In this document: positions 1 to 6,245 of the stretch, piece by piece
Layout: every line of letters begins with the position of its first letter
How positions within the stretch are numbered: the first letter of the stretch is position 1
Assembly: GCA_023230755.1 (NCBI GenBank)
Contig: JALNWS010000178.1
Coordinates: 1 to 8,181 of the forward strand
Direction: 5' to 3'
DNA: 8,181 nt
Source: Azoarcus sp.
GTDB taxonomy: Bacteria > Pseudomonadota > Gammaproteobacteria > Burkholderiales > Rhodocyclaceae
Translations under genes and position numbers: made by a program
Notes under the pieces: generated by a model
The model's input: the letters and a program-made list of their open reading frames with translations, nothing else
Told to the model about the DNA's origin: nothing
The model's database searches: none

Positions 1-47
1 GACCTTGTCGTGGGGTTTCGTGATCCCGATTTGGGTAAGCCTGCAGA

Positions 48-941
48 TCACAGCCCGCGCGCCCAGGCCGGACGCAGGCGGGCATGTTCCGGATCTGCGA
101 GGGCGGCGCGGACCTGCGCCAGCAGACGGTCTTTTTCTGCGCCCAGCGTGCCCTTGAGAACCAGCCAGTTGCTGGCGTGGTCGGAGCGGAACACCGTGCG
201 GCGCAGTTCGAGCTGCGACAGGAAGCGCTCCATCTCGGCGATCAGCCCGTGCTGGTCCAGCGGCTCCCACTCGGGGAAGTCGGCGCGGAAGCGGGCTTCG
301 CCGGTGGGGAAACTCACCACCAGGGTGGCCAGATACTCGGGCTGGGTGGCGTTGGCGAGGCGTGCCGAGTTGTCGGCATGCCGGGCGCTGAACACCTGGC
401 CGCCGAGGCCGTTGAGGATCATCACCGAGCGCGTGATGCCGGCTGAGCCGAGCTTGTCCAGTGCCTCGCAGGTGGAATCGAAGGTCTCGCCCTTGTTGAC
501 CCGTGCCAGCACTTCGTCGTCGCCCGATTCGGCACCGAGATAGGCCAGCGAGAGCCCGGCCTCGCGCAGCGCGCGCAGTTCCTCGACGGTTTTTCTTGCC
601 AGGTTGCGGGCCAGGCAGTAGCTCGACACCCGGCGCACGGCAGGCATCTCGCGCCGGATGGTCTCCAGAATGTTCAGCAGGCGCCGTGTCGGCAGCACCA
701 GTGCGTCACCGTCGGCCAGAAAGATGCGCCGGATGCGGTCGCCGTAGCGCGCACCGGTCTGGCGAATGCTCTCGAGCACTTCGTCCTCGCTGCGCGCACG
801 AAACGCCTTTTGCGGCGCGGTGTACATCTCACAGAAGGTGCACTTGTTCCACGAGCAGCCGTCGGTGACGGGGAGGATCAGCGAGTCGGCCTCGCTTGGC
901 GGGCGAAACACGGGTTCGACGTAACGGATGGGAATGCTCAT
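48..941 (-). CDS. Radical SAM protein, COG1032-like, substrate unknown
   Basis: This 297-residue protein carries a radical SAM core. The cluster-binding cysteines are C29, C34 and C37 in TDGCSWNKCTFCEMY. A FLADGDALVLP segment (about residues 74-84) and AESGDDEVLARVNKG (about 137-151) match the strands and SAM-binding loop of COG1032-type enzymes. Such proteins bind a [4Fe-4S] cluster and cleave S-adenosylmethionine to start radical chemistry in the cytoplasm. I cannot name the reaction. There is no N-terminal B12-binding domain and no C-terminal TRAM domain, so a MiaB-type or cobalamin-dependent methyltransferase role is not supported. The spacing of the first two cysteines is four residues, against the usual three. 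The ATG at 941 is the first after an in-frame TAA in the upstream gap, but I see no Shine-Dalgarno sequence before it. It follows lutC after 109 bases, so it may be read from the lut transcript or from its own weak promoter. Family call is firm, function open. Confidence 0.88.
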   Translation of the reverse strand: MSIPIRYVEPVFRPPSEADSLILPVTDGCSWNKCTFCEMYTAPQKAFRARSEDEVLESIRQTGARYGDRIRRIFLADGDALVLPTRRLLNILETIRREMPAVRRVSSYCLARNLARKTVEELRALREAGLSLAYLGAESGDDEVLARVNKGETFDSTCEALDKLGSAGITRSVMILNGLGGQVFSARHADNSARLANATQPEYLATLVVSFPTGEARFRADFPEWEPLDQHGLIAEMERFLSQLELRRTVFRSDHASNWLVLKGTLGAEKDRLLAQVRAALADPEHARLRPAWARGL

Positions 942-972
942 GAGGGCAGGGCCAATGGCTGGAATGGCTTAC

Positions 973-1002
973 ATTCTCGCCGCTCGGGCCCGGTCAGCTC
1001 AA
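973..1002 (-). promoter_or_regulatory. Weak candidate promoter for the radical SAM gene
   Basis: In the 109-base gap after lutC, the minus strand reads TTGAGC (1002-997), an 18-base spacer, then GAGAAT (978-973). Each hexamer matches the sigma70 consensus at four of six positions. The implied start would leave a leader of roughly 25 bases before the ATG at 941. In GC-rich DNA such matches arise by chance, so read-through from lutABC is equally possible. I see no convincing rho-independent terminator in this gap. Confidence 0.2.
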
Positions 1003-1050
1003 GGTGCGTGTCCTGGAGTCTCGGTGCCGGCCGCGGACGGGGCGCGTGAA

Positions 1051-1722
1051 TCAGGCGTCTTCGAGAATCAGCACGATCAGCTCTTTCGGCCCGTGCGCGC
1101 CATAGGCGAGTGTCTGCTGGATGTCCGCCGTCTTCGATGGCCCTGATACCAGCAACGCATTGGTGGGCAAACCTTGTGCCCAAGCCTGCGCCTGCAGCAC
1201 CGTGTACAGGTTGTCGTAGACCTCGCTCGCCTTGAGCAGGGCGATGTGCAGCGGTGGCACCAGGCTCATCAGCCGCGGCTCGGACGTGGTCGGGCACATG
1301 ATCAGGCTGCCGGTGGCGGCAATGCCGCCGAGTGTGCCGGTGAGACTGGCCGGGGTGTTGAAGAAGAGTTCGTCCTTCCATTCTTCCACCGGGCGGTCGT
1401 AAGCCTTGAGCCGGATCGCTGTGGCCTTTTCTGCGACATGGCCGGCGAACTGCTGGCCATGCGGCGTGTCGGGCGCGATCAGCAACTCGTCGATGCCCCG
1501 CTTGGCAAGCGCCTCGACGACCCGTGCAGGCCAGTCGGCTGCGGTGGTCAGCTGCGTTTCGCCGTGGACGGCTTCGAGCAGTTCGCGCAGGCGCGGAATG
1601 CGCTGTTCGGGTGGATAGGCCCACGGCGCGGTGACAAGCGCTTCGTCGTAGTCGTCAGCGAGCGGCGTGGTGCCGGCGAGGCTGCGCCCGAGCTTGGCGA
1701 GAATGCGTTCCTTGGCGCTCAT
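1051..1722 (-). CDS. lutC: Lactate utilization protein C (LUD domain)
   Basis: This 223-residue protein is the LutC/LldG/YkgG subunit of the iron-sulfur L-lactate dehydrogenase complex. It is cytoplasmic, with no signal peptide or membrane segment. The LUD-domain landmarks are TGTLGGIAATGSLI (about residues 128-141), a PPLHIAL stretch near 155-161, and the C-terminal block LLVSGPSKTADIQQTLAYGAHGPKEL (about 190-215), which is characteristic of the family. Its length is normal for LutC. It has no cysteine cluster motif, as expected, because the Fe-S centres of the complex are in LutA and LutB. The ATG at 1722 directly abuts the lutB stop (TGAATG), and a GGGAG sits eight bases upstream inside lutB, so translation is probably coupled. 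As third gene of lutABC it works with those proteins to oxidise L-lactate to pyruvate. The subunit's exact biochemical role is not established. Confidence 0.95.
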   Translation of the reverse strand: MSAKERILAKLGRSLAGTTPLADDYDEALVTAPWAYPPEQRIPRLRELLEAVHGETQLTTAADWPARVVEALAKRGIDELLIAPDTPHGQQFAGHVAEKATAIRLKAYDRPVEEWKDELFFNTPASLTGTLGGIAATGSLIMCPTTSEPRLMSLVPPLHIALLKASEVYDNLYTVLQAQAWAQGLPTNALLVSGPSKTADIQQTLAYGAHGPKELIVLILEDA

Positions 1723-3210
1723 TCAGTCTTCTCCCAGATGGTCGCGGGCCAGCTCGTGCAGGCTGCGCGGGGCGGCCTTCGGCGCGCTGTGGTGCTCGGT
1801 CCAGGGGCCGAGCTTGGGCGGGGTCAGCGCGCTCAGGCGGGTGGCCGCGAGCTTGAAGACGCGATACAGGCGGGGCGAGGTGTTGAGCAGGCGCCAGCCC
1901 TTCCACGCCATGCCTTCGGTGCGCGAATATTTGCTGCCCTGGCCGCGCATGTACTTTGGTGCCTCGTCCGGCGCGCGGACGTTCTCTTCGCGCAGGCGGC
2001 GCAGGATGGCCGGAATCGGAATCCTGACCGGGCACACCTCGCCGCAGGCGCCGCACAGCGAGGATGCGCTGGGCAGGTCCTTCGTCTCTTCCAGCCCGAG
2101 CATGTGCGGGGTGATGATCTTGCCGATGGGGCCGGGATACACCGTGCCGTAGGCATGGCCGCCAATGCGGGTATAGACCGGACAGTGGTTCATGCAGGCG
2201 CCGCAGCGGATGCAGTTCAGGGTCTGACGCAGCTCGCTGTCGGCGAAGGCCTGGCTGCGGCCGTTGTCGAGCAGTACCAGGTGCACTTCCTGCGGGCCGT
2301 CGAGCTCTTCCGCCTTGCGCGGGCCGGAGATCACATTCACATAGGTGGTGATCGGCTGCCCGGTGGCGGAGCGGGTGAGCAGCGACAGCAGCGGCACCAC
2401 GTCGCGCAGGTTCTCCACCACCTTCTCGATGCCGGTTACGGCGATGTGTACCGGTGGCACCGTGGTCGACATGCGGCCGTTGCCCTCGTTCTCCACCAGC
2501 AGCAGCGAGCCGGTCTCGGCGATGGCGAAGTTCACCCCCGACACACCGATATCGGCTTCGAAGAACTTGCGCCGCAGGGTCTCGCGTCCGATCTGGATGA
2601 GTCTGTCGACGTCTTCGGTGTAATCGACTTCGAGCTTGTCGTGAAACAGTGAGGCCACCTGGCCGGCGTTGAGGTGAATGGCCGGCATGATGATGTGCGA
2701 GGGTTTTTCCTTGCCGAGCTGGACGATGAATTCGCCCATGTCGGATTCCAGGCAGTCGACGCCGTGGCCCTCGAGGTAATGGTTCATCTCCATTTCCTCG
2801 CTCACCATCGACTTGCCCTTGATCACCTGCTTGGCCTCGTGAGCGTGGACGATGTCATGGACGATGGCGTTGGCTTCATCCACCGTTTCGGCCCAGTGCA
2901 CCTTGACGCCGTTGCGGGTCAGGTTGGTTTCGAGGCGCTCGAGCAGTTCGGGCAGTTTCGACAGCGCACGTGCGCGCACATGGTTGCCGAAGGTGCGCAG
3001 GCGTTCGAACTCGTCGCCGTCGGGGAACTGCGCTGCACGCTTGGCCATCAGGAAATCCATCGCGCCGCGGAAATTCTTGCGCAACTGCTTGTCGTGTACC
3101 GCGTCGTGCGCACGTTGCTTGAATGTCATCGGGATGGCGGGGGCGTGAGTCGCCGCAGTAGCCCCGGAGGGGGGCTGAGTGGAGGCCTGAGTGGGGGCCG
3201 GTGCGTTCAT
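1723..3210 (-). CDS. lutB: Lactate utilization protein B, iron-sulfur LUD-domain subunit
   Basis: This 495-residue protein is the LutB/LldF/YkgF electron-transfer subunit of the L-lactate dehydrogenase complex. An N-terminal LUD domain (about residues 70-310) contains IAETGSLLLVENEGNGR and the VISGPRKAEELDGPQEVH block. It is followed by a ferredoxin-like pair of cluster motifs: CIRCGACMNHCP (C333, C336, C339, C343) and CGACGEVCP (C386, C389, C393). A C-terminal region follows with KYSRTEGMAWKGW and PKLGPWTEH, as is usual for LutB. I chose the ATG at 3210 because GGGAGG lies six bases upstream and the codon overlaps the lutA stop as ATGA. The frame stays open upstream to 3612, but that stretch runs over lutA. 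The first 27 residues are Pro/Ala/Thr-rich and sit before the conserved MTFKQRAHDAV; Met28 (3129) is a possible later start but lacks an SD. Electrons from lactate presumably pass through its clusters to the membrane quinone pool. Confidence 0.97.
   Translation of the reverse strand: MNAPAPTQASTQPPSGATAATHAPAIPMTFKQRAHDAVHDKQLRKNFRGAMDFLMAKRAAQFPDGDEFERLRTFGNHVRARALSKLPELLERLETNLTRNGVKVHWAETVDEANAIVHDIVHAHEAKQVIKGKSMVSEEMEMNHYLEGHGVDCLESDMGEFIVQLGKEKPSHIIMPAIHLNAGQVASLFHDKLEVDYTEDVDRLIQIGRETLRRKFFEADIGVSGVNFAIAETGSLLLVENEGNGRMSTTVPPVHIAVTGIEKVVENLRDVVPLLSLLTRSATGQPITTYVNVISGPRKAEELDGPQEVHLVLLDNGRSQAFADSELRQTLNCIRCGACMNHCPVYTRIGGHAYGTVYPGPIGKIITPHMLGLEETKDLPSASSLCGACGEVCPVRIPIPAILRRLREENVRAPDEAPKYMRGQGSKYSRTEGMAWKGWRLLNTSPRLYRVFKLAATRLSALTPPKLGPWTEHHSAPKAAPRSLHELARDHLGED
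1731..1735 (-). promoter_or_regulatory. Ribosome binding site of lutC
   Basis: On the minus strand GGGAG lies eight bases before the lutC ATG at 1722, within the last codons of lutB. It fixes the start that directly abuts the lutB stop codon. Confidence 0.6.
3175..3194. repeat. Short 12-base-period tandem repeat in lutB 5' end
   Basis: CTGAGTGG occurs at 3175-3182 and again at 3187-3194, giving an imperfect two-copy repeat with a 12-base period. In lutB it encodes the low-complexity APTQ-ASTQ part of the N-terminal leader. It is probably slippage-derived coding sequence without separate function. Confidence 0.5.
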
Positions 3211-4055
3211 GATTGACCTCCCGTGTTCCTGCCGCCGGAGCGGCGCAGCAGGAAGCTGGCAAGATGCTCGCCGCGCAGGCGGTCGTACTGCTTCTCGAAG
3301 GCGCCGTTGATGTTGAGCAGACAGCCGCAGTCGGCGCTGACCACCTCGGCCGCGCCGGAATCTTTCAGGGCCGCGGTCTTGTCGCGCACCATGGCGCCGG
3401 CAATGTCCGGCATGCGCACGCTGAAGGTGCCACCGAAACCGCAGCACTCGCTCTCGTGGTCGTGATCCACGCGCTCGACCTGCTCGAGCTGCGCGAGCTG
3501 CGCGAGCAGGGCGCGACCGTGCAGATGCGTGCCCATTTCGCGCCGCGCCGAGCACGAGGTGTGCAGCGCCACCTTGACCGGTTCGCCGCTGTCCTCGAAT
3601 CTGACCTTGCACACTTCGAGCAGGAACTCGGCCAGCTCATAGGTGCGTCCGGCCAGCGCCTCCACCTGCTTCAGGGTGTCGGGCTCGCCGGCGAAGAGGT
3701 CCGGATAGTGATGGCGGAACATCCCCGCACACGACCCTGAGGGGATGACCACCGGCCAGTCGCGCGCAAAGAGGTCAAGCTGGGCGCGTGCCACCGCGCG
3801 TGCCTCTGCCGTGTAGCCGGAGGTGTAGGCGGGCTGTCCGCAGCAGGTCTGCCCTTGCGGAAAATGCACGTGGATGCCTTCGCGTTCGAGCAGGTGAATC
3901 GCATCCATGCCTGCGTCCGGGTAGAACAGGTCGAGCACGCAGGTGCCGAACAGATAGACGTCGGTCGGCTTCTGCGCCGGGTAGCTTCGCGGCGCGGGTG
4001 GTGGCGGGGCGACGCGGGTGGCATTTACGCTGCCGCCTGGTGTGTGCTGGCTCAT
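3207..4055 (-). CDS. lutA: Lactate utilization protein A, cysteine-rich CCG-domain subunit
   Basis: This 282-residue protein is the LutA/LldE/YkgE subunit of the L-lactate dehydrogenase complex. It has two cysteine-rich CCG domains of the kind found in HdrB and GlcF. The first has C39 (FGTCVLD), C71-C72 (QTCCGQPAY) and C109 (PSGSCAGM). The second has C168 (HTSCSARRE), C204-C205 (SECCGFGGTFS) and C243/C245 (SADCGCLLNI). These bind an Fe-S cluster in the family. The catalytic centre of the complex has not been settled by anything visible here. I chose the ATG at 4055 because an AGGACGGAGA-type purine run precedes it and a promoter-like element lies just upstream. The in-frame ATG at 4148 would add 31 unlikely residues spanning that promoter. 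A Pro/Ala-rich leader of about 30 residues precedes the conserved DVYLFGTCV. The stop overlaps the lutB start as ATGA. No lactate permease or GntR-type regulator is in the window. Confidence 0.95.
   Translation of the reverse strand: MSQHTPGGSVNATRVAPPPPAPRSYPAQKPTDVYLFGTCVLDLFYPDAGMDAIHLLEREGIHVHFPQGQTCCGQPAYTSGYTAEARAVARAQLDLFARDWPVVIPSGSCAGMFRHHYPDLFAGEPDTLKQVEALAGRTYELAEFLLEVCKVRFEDSGEPVKVALHTSCSARREMGTHLHGRALLAQLAQLEQVERVDHDHESECCGFGGTFSVRMPDIAGAMVRDKTAALKDSGAAEVVSADCGCLLNINGAFEKQYDRLRGEHLASFLLRRSGGRNTGGQS
3217..3222 (-). promoter_or_regulatory. Strong ribosome binding site of lutB
   Basis: On the minus strand GGGAGG lies six bases before the ATG at 3210, inside the 3' end of lutA. It is the best Shine-Dalgarno match seen in the window. 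It decides the lutB start against both the longer open frame and the downstream Met28. Confidence 0.75.
3479..3510. repeat. Tandem 9-base repeat within a perfect inverted repeat, inside lutA
   Basis: GAGCTGCGC occurs twice back to back (3486-3494 and 3495-3503), followed by a diverging GAGCAGG. The block is framed by an 8-base perfect inverted repeat, CCTGCTCG (3479-3486) and CGAGCAGG (3503-3510). In lutA it encodes the LAQ-LAQ-LEQ stretch near residues 185-193, between the two CCG domains. It most likely reflects a short slippage expansion in a surface helix; the hairpin may be incidental. Confidence 0.5.
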
Positions 4056-4083
4056 GGGGTGCTGTCTCCGTCCTGTTTTGAAG

Positions 4084-4111
4084 ATTGTAGCCGGACAAAT
4101 CCCGCTGCCTA
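4084..4111 (-). promoter_or_regulatory. Candidate sigma70-type promoter of lutABC
   Basis: In the 102-base gap between the peptidase gene and lutA, the minus strand reads TAGGCA (4111-4106), a 16-base spacer, then TACAAT (4089-4084). The -10 box matches consensus at five of six positions and the -35 at four of six. Transcription would begin about 20 bases before the lutA ATG, leaving just enough room for the observed purine-rich ribosome site. I see no rho-independent terminator for the upstream peptidase gene in this gap, so some read-through is possible. Confidence 0.45.
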
Positions 4112-4157
4112 GTGTGGTTCTCCCTTCGCCATGCGGGCCGGAAGCCATGCGTGATTG

Positions 4158-6245
4158 TCAGTGACAGGCCTGAACCGGCACCTCCGTTCCTGATACCGGC
4201 CACACACCCTGATCGATCGCACGGCGACCATCGAACACCAGCCAGCTGCGGGCACCGTAGTGCGGCAGCGGGCGCAGGAGGGCGTTCAATGCGTCCGTAT
4301 CTGCGACGGAGACAACCGCCAGCGGCGCATGCGCGTGGTCCGTTGTCGTCCACACTTGCGCACTGCCGCGCTCACCCGGGTTGTCAGGGCGGGGTGGCAG
4401 GCCGGCGGAGGCAAGTGCAGCGTCGACTGCGGCCTGGCGTCCGATCAGCAAAACAGGTGTATTGCCTGTCTTCAGGCTTGAGCGTGGTATCTGCCGAACG
4501 GGGTTCTCGAGCAGGGCATCGGCAAGGCGTCGGGCCGCAGCCGAAAAAGCGGAGGTATCCGCTGCTGAAGAGTCATCGGCAATGATCAGGCGCGGTTCGC
4601 GGGCGCTGATCCACTGGCGCAGGATGGGGGGCAGTTGCCCGGCAGACAGCGTCCGCCACAGCCGTAGCTCGGGGTCGAGCGCGACCTGCCGGGGCATCGC
4701 GGGAAGCTCGAGGGTAAGGCGCTTTCGGCGCTGATCGAGGCTGATCCGGCGTGTTTCACGATGATCGGCAAAGCTCAGGCGGAGAGGGATTTCCAACGCA
4801 TAGGACGGAGACGACTGGCTGAGTTCAAGCGTCAGCTCGACCTTGGGCCCGACCTGCGTCGCGCAGGCCTTGTCGATCGTGATCACCGGACCGCCGGGGC
4901 GCGTCAGCCATTGCTCGAAGAAGGTCACGAGTGATCGCCCCGAGGTCGCCTCGAAGCTGCTGCGCAGCGCGTCCCATCCTGCCACCTTGAAGCGGTGCTG
5001 CGCCCAGAACAGCTGGATGCCGCTCTCGAAGGCCTTTTCGCCGATGAGATCGCGCAGCATCAGGAACAGCATTGCCGACTTGCCGTAGCCCACCGCGGCC
5101 GCCGCGCCATGCGCGCGGGAGCGAAACAAAGCCAGCGTGGGCTGGTCTGCCGCCGGGGTGGCGGCGAAGTCGCGCAGCCAGCCCAGGCGCATCGCGCTCG
5201 CGGCACCGGCGGATTCCTCTTCCTTGTAGGCATGGTCGGCCATGAAGGTGGTGAGGCCTTCCGACCAGTTCCCACTCTGGTAATCGACGAGCACCCCGTT
5301 CCCCCACCAGTTGTGCAAGACCTCGTGACCGAGTGAGGTAGCGCGGATGAAGGGCAGCTTCAGCACCTGCGCACCCATGTAGGTGAGCGTGGGCATGCCG
5401 AAGCCGGTGGGCAGCGGGCTGGCGACCACCGAAAAACTGTCGAAGGGGTAGGGGCCGATGGCCCTGCTGTAACGTTCGATGTAGCGCCGGGTGTCGTCCA
5501 GATAGGCGGCCGCAAGGCCTTCGATGGCGTCGAGGTCGGCGGGAAAGTAGGTGCGCAGCCGCAGCGGGCTTGCGTCCGTGCGTGGCACCAGCTGTTCCCT
5601 GATCTGCCAGGGGCCGGCCATCAGGTCGATCCCGTCGGCAGGATGGGCGAACTCGAAACGTGCGCGGTAAGTGGCGTCGCCCCGTTGTGGCAGCGTTTCG
5701 GAGATCAGGCGGCCGGCCACGAGCGCACGCTGTGTCGCCGGCACGGAAAGCTCGACCCGGTATGTAAACAGGGCGGCGGGCTGCGGATACCAGCCGCTTC
5801 CGGCTGGCAGATAGCTGCCCTCGGGCGAGGCGGCCGGCATCAGGCCCTGAAGGACGTCGCGGTGATCGAGTCGGGGGTCGAGCGCGGGCAGGGTGCCGCC
5901 ATAGTGCAACTGCAGTGTCCCGGTGGCGGGCAGCGCGACGCGCCAACCCCGGATGTCGCCCCTGCGCCCGGCCGCCTCGATGCGTATCGGGCGTCCGTCG
6001 ACGCTGGCAGAGGTGATGCTGAGCGACTGATGCAGCACGAATCTGAACTCCGGCGTCTGCGGCCGGATCTCGGCCACGGCTTCGAAGGCGCGCGTGTCGG
6101 GGTCGAGGCTCAGCTTCAGGGCGACCGAGGGGAGTGTGTTTTCAGCCTGCGCCGTGGTCGCCCAGGAGAGCAGCACGACAAGCCCGAGCACCAAGGCCCG
6201 GGCCCACGCCGCCATCCGCAATCCACCGGCGAGCGCTGCCATCAT
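4158..6245 (-). CDS. Exported M1-family (gluzincin) metallopeptidase homologue
   Basis: This protein of up to 695 residues is an M1-type zinc metallopeptidase homologue. A signal peptide is clear: a hydrophobic run at about residues 16-29 is followed by an AQA signal-peptidase I site (cleavage after A34), so it should act in the periplasm or outside. An N-terminal beta-rich region (about 37-220) precedes the catalytic domain, which has HEVLHNWWGN (H307, E308, H311), the likely third zinc ligand E329 in NWSEGLTTF, and a likely catalytic tyrosine, Y387, in VGYGKSAM. The usual GAMEN substrate motif is absent; LPTGFGMPTLTYMG (about 279-291) occupies the expected place. A beta domain (about 455-530) and a distinct alpha/beta C-terminal region (about 550-690, ending LPHYGARSWLVFDGRRAIDQGVWP) follow. 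The ATG at 6245 overlaps the upstream stop as ATGA, but Met11 (6215) has a better ribosome site, GGTGG. Substrate unknown; endo- or aminopeptidase activity cannot be decided by sequence. Confidence 0.88.
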   Translation of the reverse strand: MMAALAGGLRMAAWARALVLGLVVLLSWATTAQAENTLPSVALKLSLDPDTRAFEAVAEIRPQTPEFRFVLHQSLSITSASVDGRPIRIEAAGRRGDIRGWRVALPATGTLQLHYGGTLPALDPRLDHRDVLQGLMPAASPEGSYLPAGSGWYPQPAALFTYRVELSVPATQRALVAGRLISETLPQRGDATYRARFEFAHPADGIDLMAGPWQIREQLVPRTDASPLRLRTYFPADLDAIEGLAAAYLDDTRRYIERYSRAIGPYPFDSFSVVASPLPTGFGMPTLTYMGAQVLKLPFIRATSLGHEVLHNWWGNGVLVDYQSGNWSEGLTTFMADHAYKEEESAGAASAMRLGWLRDFAATPAADQPTLALFRSRAHGAAAAVGYGKSAMLFLMLRDLIGEKAFESGIQLFWAQHRFKVAGWDALRSSFEATSGRSLVTFFEQWLTRPGGPVITIDKACATQVGPKVELTLELSQSSPSYALEIPLRLSFADHRETRRISLDQRRKRLTLELPAMPRQVALDPELRLWRTLSAGQLPPILRQWISAREPRLIIADDSSAADTSAFSAAARRLADALLENPVRQIPRSSLKTGNTPVLLIGRQAAVDAALASAGLPPRPDNPGERGSAQVWTTTDHAHAPLAVVSVADTDALNALLRPLPHYGARSWLVFDGRRAIDQGVWPVSGTEVPVQACH
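6223..6227 (-). promoter_or_regulatory. Possible ribosome binding site for an alternative start of the peptidase gene
   Basis: GGTGG on the minus strand lies seven bases before an in-frame ATG at 6215 (Met11). The first ATG at 6245 has only a poor purine run. Starting at Met11 gives MAAWARALVLGLVV and a signal peptide of ordinary length (24 residues), so 6215 is a credible true start. Confidence 0.35.

Noticed and set aside
1..47. Terminator or other gene after the radical SAM stop
   Set aside because: Only 47 bases are available; I see no clear hairpin and no coding signal that can be supported.
942..1050. Terminator for the lut operon
   Set aside because: There are short GC palindromes (such as CGGGCCCG at 985-992), but none makes a stem followed by a T-run on the minus strand.
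1174..2652. Plus-strand open frame of 492 codons opposite lutB and lutC
   Set aside because: It lies wholly antisense to two firmly identified genes, its translation is low-complexity (Arg, Ala, Gly, His-rich) with no family motif, and long antisense frames are common in GC-rich coding DNA.
3211..3612. Upstream extension of lutB by 134 codons
   Set aside because: The extension overlaps lutA in another frame, its sequence is Arg/Ala-rich without homology features, and GGGAGG plus the ATGA overlap mark 3210 as the start.
4056..4148. Upstream extension of lutA by 31 codons to an ATG at 4148
   Set aside because: It would run through the best promoter-like element in the gap and adds a non-conserved sequence; the ATG at 4055 has a purine-rich ribosome site.
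4128..4151. Direct repeat GCCATGCG in two copies, 16 bases apart, after the peptidase gene
   Set aside because: Eight-base repeats occur by chance at this composition, they do not form a hairpin with a T-run, and they do not flank any insertion.
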